Made by a program: the position numbers and the translations under genes. DNA of 52,358 nucleotides, from the IMG/VR virus record IMGVR_UViG_3300043419_001551, positions 1-52,358 of that record; one strand, 5' to 3'. Of the stretch, positions 6,963 through 12,434 are shown in pieces; within the stretch, counting starts at the first letter, position 1; every line of letters begins with the position of its first letter. The notes beneath the pieces were generated by a model that was not told the origin of the DNA, made no database searches, and worked only from the letters and a program-made list of their open reading frames with translations. Source of the DNA: a virus.

Positions 6963-8639
6963 ATGGGCGGGTTCGCGGTTCGGCCTTCCGTTGAGCTGGA
7001 CCGCGTCGTCGGCCTGCCCCGCCGGCAGGCGAGCGTCTCCGACAAGGAGACCGAAGCCCTGCACGAGGACCTGTGCCTTCCGAACGGGACTCGAAGGCTC
7101 CGGCCTATCCAGGCGCTGGCCCTCACCGAAGCTCGCCGGTCGAACGGTCTCTTCGGCCCCATCGGCGTGGGTGCGGGCAAGAGCGATATCGCCCTTCTCC
7201 TGCCCGTGGTCATGAAGGCCAAGGTCGCGGTGCTACTCGTGCCGGCGAACCTGCGGGAGAAGGTCTTCCAGCAAGACTACCCGCTCCTCGTGCAGCACTA
7301 CCGGATGCCGAGGCTCGCGAACGCGAAGGTCCTTGCGCTTGGCGCAGAGTGCGTGCTTCACGTCCACAGCTACAACGAGCTGTCGAGCGCGAACAAGCAC
7401 GACCTCCTCGAACAGATACAGCCCGACCTCATCATCTGCGACGAGGCCCACGCCCTTCGTCACCCGTCCGCAGCCCGTACCCGTAGATTTCTGAACTACT
7501 TCCGCGCCCATCGGGACACGCGCCTTTGCGTGCTCTCGGGGACCATGACGAGCAAGTCCATCAAGGACTACGCGCATCTGGCTTGGCTGTCGCTCAAGGA
7601 CAACGCCCCCATCCCGACGAAGTGGGCCGTCCTCGAAGAGTGGGCGGCGGCTCTGGACTCGGGACCGGTGCAAGCCCCGCCGGGCGCGCTCGTCAAGCTG
7701 TGCCGCGATGGCGAGGCCGTTCGAGAGGGGTTTCAGCGTCGCGTCGTCGAGACCCCGGGCGTCATCGCCACGACCGACAACGCGCTCGGCAACGGTCTCG
7801 TCTTCTCGGAGCGCCCGCTCAAGGCCCCACCCGAGGTGCGAGAGGCGCTCAAGACCATGCGCGAGACGTGGACGACACCGGACGAGGGCGAGGCGTTCGA
7901 CGACATCTTGACCCTGCACCGGTACGCGAGGCAGCTTGCCGCAGGGTTCTACTACAAGTGGGTGTGGCCGAAAGGTGAACCGCTACAGGTACGCACGTCA
8001 TGGCTCGACGCCCGCAAGGCGTGGAACCGCGAGGTCGCGAACTTCTTGACCTACCGGGCCAAGCCGGGCATCGACTCGCCGCTCCTGCTCGCAAAGGCGT
8101 GTGCCGACGGTCGGGTGTCGTCCATGAACTACGAGCGGTGGGCGGCGCTTCGAGACACGGCCAAGCCAGAGGTCGAGGCCGTGTGGCTCGACGACTACCT
8201 TGTGGACGATGCCGTGGCGTGGGGGAAAGAGGCCGTAGGCATCGTGTGGTACGAGCACGCCGCCCTCGGGGTTCGCATCGCCGAGAAGGGCGGGTTCCCG
8301 CTTTTCGGGCCGGGAGCGGACGGCATCCTGAAGGAGCGAGGAACAAGAACCATCGTCGCCTCCATCAAGGCCCACGGCACCGGCAAGAACCTCCAGTGCT
8401 ACAGCCGAAACTTGGTGACGACCGCGCCCACGTCGGGTACGGTTTGGGAGCAGCTACTAGGCAGAACCCATCGACCTGGGCAGCAGGCCGACGAGGTCAC
8501 GATAGACGTCTACCGCCACACGCTAGAGATGCGTGGGGCCATGACGAAAGCACTGAGGGACGCGAACTACCAAGAGAGCACGACCGGCAACCGGCAGAAG
8601 CTGCTGGCGGCAACCTACACCTTCCGAGACGAGAACTGA
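6963..8639 (+). CDS. SF2 (SNF2/DEAH-type) DNA helicase
   Basis: 558 residues from ATG 6963, which has GGGAGGCG upstream. Motif I is GPIGVGAGKS (65-74), motif II DEAH (160-163), motif III LSGT (191-194), and motif VI GRTHRPGQ (500-507). The THRPGQ form is typical of SNF2-like ATPases, which translocate on or remodel DNA. The frame stays open upstream to 6693, and residues encoded at 6849-6962 look protein-like, so the true N-terminus may lie further upstream (see the 6641 gene). It lies between the nuclease and the dNTP genes. Confidence 0.87.
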   Translation: MGGFAVRPSVELDRVVGLPRRQASVSDKETEALHEDLCLPNGTRRLRPIQALALTEARRSNGLFGPIGVGAGKSDIALLLPVVMKAKVAVLLVPANLREKVFQQDYPLLVQHYRMPRLANAKVLALGAECVLHVHSYNELSSANKHDLLEQIQPDLIICDEAHALRHPSAARTRRFLNYFRAHRDTRLCVLSGTMTSKSIKDYAHLAWLSLKDNAPIPTKWAVLEEWAAALDSGPVQAPPGALVKLCRDGEAVREGFQRRVVETPGVIATTDNALGNGLVFSERPLKAPPEVREALKTMRETWTTPDEGEAFDDILTLHRYARQLAAGFYYKWVWPKGEPLQVRTSWLDARKAWNREVANFLTYRAKPGIDSPLLLAKACADGRVSSMNYERWAALRDTAKPEVEAVWLDDYLVDDAVAWGKEAVGIVWYEHAALGVRIAEKGGFPLFGPGADGILKERGTRTIVASIKAHGTGKNLQCYSRNLVTTAPTSGTVWEQLLGRTHRPGQQADEVTIDVYRHTLEMRGAMTKALRDANYQESTTGNRQKLLAATYTFRDEN

Positions 8640-8641
8640 CC

Positions 8642-10291
8642 ATGACGACCTCGATGTCCCCGTTCGCCAAGAGCATCTACCTTGCGAAGTACGCAGCCCG
8701 TGACGAGGCCGGCGAGCTGGTCGAGACCGACTGGTCCGAGACCGCCCGCCGCGTCGTCCCGACCGTACTCGCGGCCCTCGGCTACGGCCCCGAGTCCGAC
8801 GAGGTTCGCGATCTCACGAGGCTCGTCGAAGACCGCAAGTTCGTTCCCGGTGGCAGGTACCTCTACGCGACCGGCAAGGACTATCACCAGACGAACAACT
8901 GCCTTCTGCTTCGGGCGGACGACAGTCGCGAAGGCTGGGCCGACCTGTTCCATAAGGCGGCGATGTCCTTGCAGACCGGCGCAGGCATCGGCGTGGACTA
9001 CTCGGCCGTGAGGGCCAAGGGCGCGCGTATCAAGCGCACGGGCGGCATCGCCTCGGGTCCCATCGAGTTGATGAAGGCCGTGAACGAACTGGGCCGCAGC
9101 GTCATGCAGGGCGGCAACCGCCGGTCGGCCATCTGGGCCGGTCTCAAGTGGAGCCATCCCGACGTCTTCGACTTCATCCACCTGAAGGACTGGCCGCAGT
9201 ACATCCGAGAGGCGAAGGAGAAGGACTTCAACGCTGTCGCGCCGATGGACATGACGAACATCAGCGTCCTTCTCGACGACGAGTTCTTCGCTGCGTACCA
9301 CGACGCGGGTCACGAGAAGCACGACCTTGCGAAGAAGGTCATGGTGGTCACGACCAAGCAGATGTTCATCACAGGTGAACCCGGATTCAGCGTAAATCTA
9401 GGAGAAAACGTTAACTCTACACTTAGAAACGCGTGTTGCGAGGTAGTGTCGGAAGACGACTCCGACGTGTGCAACCTCGGAAGCATCAATCTCGCTCGTG
9501 TGACGAGCCTTGAAGAGATGCGTCAGGTCACCCGCCTCGGCACCCTGTTCCTCCTCGCGGGTACGAAGTACTCGGACGTACCGTACAGCAAGGTCGCCGA
9601 GACCCGTGCGAAGAACCGCCGCCTCGGCCTCGGTCTCATGGGCCTGCACGAGTTCCTCGCGGTGCGGGGCCTGAAGTACGAGCCTTCCAAGTGGCTGGGC
9701 GAGTACCTCGTCGAGTACGCGAATAGCGGCGAGTACGCGAAGAAGTACGCGATTCAGCACGAACTCTCGGTCCCAATCGCGACTCGCGCCATCGCCCCGA
9801 CCGGAACCATCGCCATCGTGGCCGAGACGACCACGGGCATCGAGCCCATCTTCTGCGTGGCCTACAAGCGGCGCTACCTCGACGCCGGCAAGGTCTGGAA
9901 GTTCCAGTACGTCATCGACCCCACGGCTCGGAAGCTCGTCGAGCAGGGTGTCGATCCCGATGCCATCGAAGACGCCTACACCTTGTCGCTGGACATGGAG
10001 CGGCGGGTGAAGTTCCAGGCTTGGCTTCAGACCTTCGTGGACATGAGCATCTCGTCCACGATCAACATGCCCGCCTGGGGTACGCCCGCGAACGATGAGT
10101 CCATGCTGGCCGAGTACGAGCGCATTCTCATCCAGTACCTCCCGAAGATTCGCGGCATCACCGTCTACCCGGACGGCGCTCGCGGTGGTCAGCCTCTTTC
10201 CCCAGTCGCGTACTCGGTCGCTGCCGGTAACGAAGGCGTCGTCTTCGAGGAGTCGGACGAGCGTTGCCTCGGAGGCGTCTGTGGGGCCTAA
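8642..10291 (+). CDS. nrdJ: Adenosylcobalamin-dependent (class II) ribonucleotide reductase
   Basis: 549 residues. It has the redox cysteine in NNCLLL (Cys87), the N-x-C-x-E radical site (Asn263, Cys265, Glu267) and the partner cysteine in DVCNLGSIN (Cys277). The C-terminal CLGGVCGA supplies the shuttle cysteine pair. There is no small-subunit (NrdB) or activase (NrdG) gene in the window, which fits a class II enzyme using vitamin B12 and needing no oxygen. It reduces ribonucleotides for phage DNA synthesis. The ATG lies two bases after the helicase stop, and the next gene overlaps its last 11 bp. Confidence 0.92.
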   Translation: MTTSMSPFAKSIYLAKYAARDEAGELVETDWSETARRVVPTVLAALGYGPESDEVRDLTRLVEDRKFVPGGRYLYATGKDYHQTNNCLLLRADDSREGWADLFHKAAMSLQTGAGIGVDYSAVRAKGARIKRTGGIASGPIELMKAVNELGRSVMQGGNRRSAIWAGLKWSHPDVFDFIHLKDWPQYIREAKEKDFNAVAPMDMTNISVLLDDEFFAAYHDAGHEKHDLAKKVMVVTTKQMFITGEPGFSVNLGENVNSTLRNACCEVVSEDDSDVCNLGSINLARVTSLEEMRQVTRLGTLFLLAGTKYSDVPYSKVAETRAKNRRLGLGLMGLHEFLAVRGLKYEPSKWLGEYLVEYANSGEYAKKYAIQHELSVPIATRAIAPTGTIAIVAETTTGIEPIFCVAYKRRYLDAGKVWKFQYVIDPTARKLVEQGVDPDAIEDAYTLSLDMERRVKFQAWLQTFVDMSISSTINMPAWGTPANDESMLAEYERILIQYLPKIRGITVYPDGARGGQPLSPVAYSVAAGNEGVVFEESDERCLGGVCGA

Positions 10292-10958
10292 TGAACCTAA
10301 CGACAAGGACGCCGCTCTCGACCGGCTGAAGCATCGACCGACCGAGAAGGAAACGGACGCCGGCCTCGTCGGCCGTCCGACACCGGCCTTCGTCGGCGAA
10401 GCCAAGGCGTTCTCCATGCCTCCGCCGCCCACGAACTCGTCGAAGACGACCGTCGAGGAGATGGGCAAGATTCGGCGAATGCTCAAGGACCTGAGCGACG
10501 CTCAGATTTTTCGCATCCGACACGAGGATAGGCCGGACGTCGAGACCTTGTTCGTCGAGCTGCTCGAAGAGTACGGCTTCACGGTCACAAAGCGACTCCG
10601 TAAGGAATTGGACGAACTCGCCAAGCAACTTGCGACCATCGGGTGGCACTACAAGACTCGATTCAAGAGGATGCGGCCGCAGGAGTGGCTCAAGCACAAG
10701 CGGTTCAAGACCATCCTTCCGCCTTCCAAGACCGCGAACTCGCCGTCCTACCCGTCGAACCACGCCCTTATCGGGGCGTTCTTGGCAAAGTATCTCGGTG
10801 AGAAGTTCCCGAGAGCAAAGCCCACGCTCGACGAGTTCGGCCGGCAGGTCGGCTGGAACCGGGTTCGGGCCGGATGGCACTGGCCTTCGGACTACGCCAT
10901 GGGGCGGCAACTTGCCGAGCACCTGTGGAAGCACTTTGACGAGAAGGGGATCAAGTGA
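10281..10958 (+). CDS. Soluble PAP2/acid-phosphatase-like protein
   Basis: 225 residues from GTG 10281, preceded by GGAGG and overlapping the RNR end. The three PAP2 motifs are present: K-x6-RP (Lys115 to Pro123), PSNH (148-151) and R-x5-H-x3-D (Arg184, His190, Asp194). I see no membrane helices, unlike most PAP2 lipid phosphatases. It lies between RNR and ThyX with overlaps on both sides, so it may dephosphorylate nucleotides (inference). The first 60 residues are charged and low-complexity. Confidence 0.75.
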   Translation: MGPNEPNDKDAALDRLKHRPTEKETDAGLVGRPTPAFVGEAKAFSMPPPPTNSSKTTVEEMGKIRRMLKDLSDAQIFRIRHEDRPDVETLFVELLEEYGFTVTKRLRKELDELAKQLATIGWHYKTRFKRMRPQEWLKHKRFKTILPPSKTANSPSYPSNHALIGAFLAKYLGEKFPRAKPTLDEFGRQVGWNRVRAGWHWPSDYAMGRQLAEHLWKHFDEKGIK

Positions 10959-11650
10959 GCGCACGAATCGTCGCCACCACTCAGCCCGCCCCGTGGCTCG
11001 TCGAGCGAGGCGTGAAGACCGCCGAGCACCTCATCATCTACACGGCCCGCGTATCCAACCCCGACAACCAGGACAACGTCGAGACCGGCGCGGGTCTGTT
11101 GAAGTACTGCATCCGTAAGGGTCACTGGTCCGTCTTTGAGACCGCCAGCATGACCGTCGAAATCGAGACGACCCGCGCCATCGCGGCCCAAATCCTGCGG
11201 CATCGGTCGTTCACGTTCCAAGAGTTCTCGCAGCGATACGCGAGGACGACCGATAAGGCAGCGACGACCAAGGCTCGAATGCAGGACGCGAAAAACCGGC
11301 AGTCCTCGCTTCCGTGCGAGTCCGAAGAGACGGTTTGGTGGTGGGAGCAGGAACAGCGTCGAGCGTTCCATGCGGCGGAAGAAGCCTACGCCGCGGCCCT
11401 TTCCCGAGGCATCGCCAAGGAGGTGGCCCGTATGGTCCTTCCGATGGCCACGCCGACTCGCTTGTACATGACCGGCTCGGTGCGGTCTTGGATTCACTAC
11501 CTCAAGGCCCGTCTCGACCCTGCGACTCAGCTTGAGCACAGGCTCGTGGCTGAGCAGATAGCCAACATCTTCGACGACGAATTCCCTGTCGTTGCGGCAG
11601 CTTGCGGTGTGTGGAAAAAAGTCGTTGACCTGTACGACGAGGAAGCCTAA
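10955..11650 (+). CDS. thyX: FAD-dependent thymidylate synthase ThyX
   Basis: 231 residues. The diagnostic RHR-x7-S motif is intact (Arg82, His83, Arg84, Ser92) and continues into QRYA. It makes dTMP from dUMP using methylenetetrahydrofolate and reduced FAD. The GTG start overlaps the upstream TGA (GTGA), so it is coupled to the phosphatase gene. The length is normal for the family. Confidence 0.93.
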   Translation: MSARIVATTQPAPWLVERGVKTAEHLIIYTARVSNPDNQDNVETGAGLLKYCIRKGHWSVFETASMTVEIETTRAIAAQILRHRSFTFQEFSQRYARTTDKAATTKARMQDAKNRQSSLPCESEETVWWWEQEQRRAFHAAEEAYAAALSRGIAKEVARMVLPMATPTRLYMTGSVRSWIHYLKARLDPATQLEHRLVAEQIANIFDDEFPVVAAACGVWKKVVDLYDEEA

Positions 11651-11710
11651 AAGGCCGTCAGCGGTCGGGACGTCCCCGACCCGGTGGGCCGAAAGGCCGG
11701 TGAGGTTACA

Positions 11711-12163
11711 ATGGCGATTTGGGATGGCATTGAGAACGTGGTCGCTTCACAGAAGCTCCCCTTTCTGAACGTCGGTTCGTACCGCGTGTCCCTCGTGAAG
11801 GCCGAGGAGGGCATGGGCGGTCTGACCAAGGAACCCTACTTCCGCGCGACGTACCGCGTGGTCGAGGCGAAGGGCGAGGGCGCGACGAGCGTCGGCACGG
11901 TTGCGTGCGTCGTGTTCAAGCGCGACAAGTACGGCTACTTCCTCAAGGACATCAAGAACCTCTGTGCCGCCATCCTCGCGGTTCCGGCGCACGAGGTCAC
12001 GGGCGAGCTGATCACCGGCATCGTTGACACGGACGAGGCCATCGGCGTCGAGTTCCAGGTCGACGTGACGTCGGAAGCCAAGAAGAACGGTCTCGGCAAC
12101 GTCACCAAGCACCGCTTCTTCGCGGTGGCCGACGGCGGCGCGAACGCCCCGGCTCCGTTCTAG
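11711..12163 (+). CDS. Single-strand DNA-binding-like protein (DUF669-type), 150 aa
   Basis: Begins MAIWDGIENVVASQKLPFLNVG; TGAGGT precedes the ATG. The pattern of short beta strands (GSYRVSLVKAEE, YFRATYRVVEAKG, TVACVVFKR) and the later GVEFQVDVTSEAKKNGLGNVTKHRFF resemble phage DUF669 and other OB-fold-like proteins found next to replication genes. It lacks the acidic C-terminal tail of bacterial SSB. SSB function is inferred from fold pattern and position, ahead of DNA polymerase. Confidence 0.62.
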   Translation: MAIWDGIENVVASQKLPFLNVGSYRVSLVKAEEGMGGLTKEPYFRATYRVVEAKGEGATSVGTVACVVFKRDKYGYFLKDIKNLCAAILAVPAHEVTGELITGIVDTDEAIGVEFQVDVTSEAKKNGLGNVTKHRFFAVADGGANAPAPF

Positions 12164-12190
12164 TTCCACAAGGTTCCAGACCGTTCCAAA
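12163..12190. repeat. Three GTTCCA repeats at exact 10-bp spacing
   Basis: GTTCCA occurs at 12163-12168, 12173-12178 and 12183-12188, directly after the SSB-like stop codon. A 10-bp period puts all three on the same DNA face, as in iterons or cooperative operators. They open a 170-bp non-coding, structure-rich region ahead of the polymerase. Confidence 0.6.
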
Positions 12191-12211
12191 CGAGGTCGAG
12201 GGGCCTCGTCA

Positions 12212-12302
12212 CGAAAAGCCGACCGCTTGCCACAGTCCGACCTTGGATTCCCCTCTCCAAGCGACCGGTCCCTGCCTGTGGTGAGCGGTCGGCCTCTTTT
12301 CG
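12212..12302 (+). ncRNA. Long imperfect stem-loop, candidate structured RNA
   Basis: The arm 12212-12235 pairs with 12276-12302 to form 24 bp, interrupted only by a 3-nt bulge at 12293-12295. The outer segment is CGAAAAG with CTTTTCG. Two of the 17 inner pairs are G-U wobbles on the plus-strand RNA but would be A-C mismatches on the other strand, which favours a plus-strand RNA. The 40-nt loop contains an inner 5-bp stem, CTTGG (12242-12246) with CCAAG (12257-12261). It could be a non-coding RNA, attenuator or cis-regulatory leader. No known RNA family is recognised. Confidence 0.6.
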
Positions 12303-12321
12303 TCGTCCTGCGGGGGACGAC
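12302..12321 (+). promoter_or_regulatory. GC-rich hairpin before the polymerase operon
   Basis: GTCGTCC (12302-12308) pairs with GGACGAC (12315-12321) around a 6-nt loop. It starts where the longer stem ends and lies 11 bases before the next ATG, next to its ribosome site. It has no U-run, so it looks more like a translational control hairpin than a terminator. Confidence 0.45.
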
Positions 12322-12332
12322 CGAGGGTGACC

Positions 12333-12434
12333 ATGATTTCAAAGATTTGGCGAGCGCTCTTTCCCAAGGCGCTGACCGAAGAGCAGAAGCGGTTCGCGGT
12401 GCTGCTGGCTGTGTCATGTGAGCGTGTGCGATGA
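12333..12434 (+). CDS. 33-aa peptide gene coupled to DNA polymerase
   Basis: ATG after CGAGGGTGACC. It encodes MISKIWRALFPKALTEEQKR and 13 more residues, with an amphipathic N-terminal helix. Its TGA overlaps the polymerase ATG (ATGA), so its translation would couple to polymerase synthesis. It is either a leader peptide or a small protein; no family is recognised. Confidence 0.5.
   Translation: MISKIWRALFPKALTEEQKRFAVLLAVSCERVR

Noticed and set aside
8000-8641. Longer start of the ribonucleotide reductase
   Set aside because: The extra residues are the out-of-frame shadow of the helicase; the ATG at 8642 follows the helicase stop.
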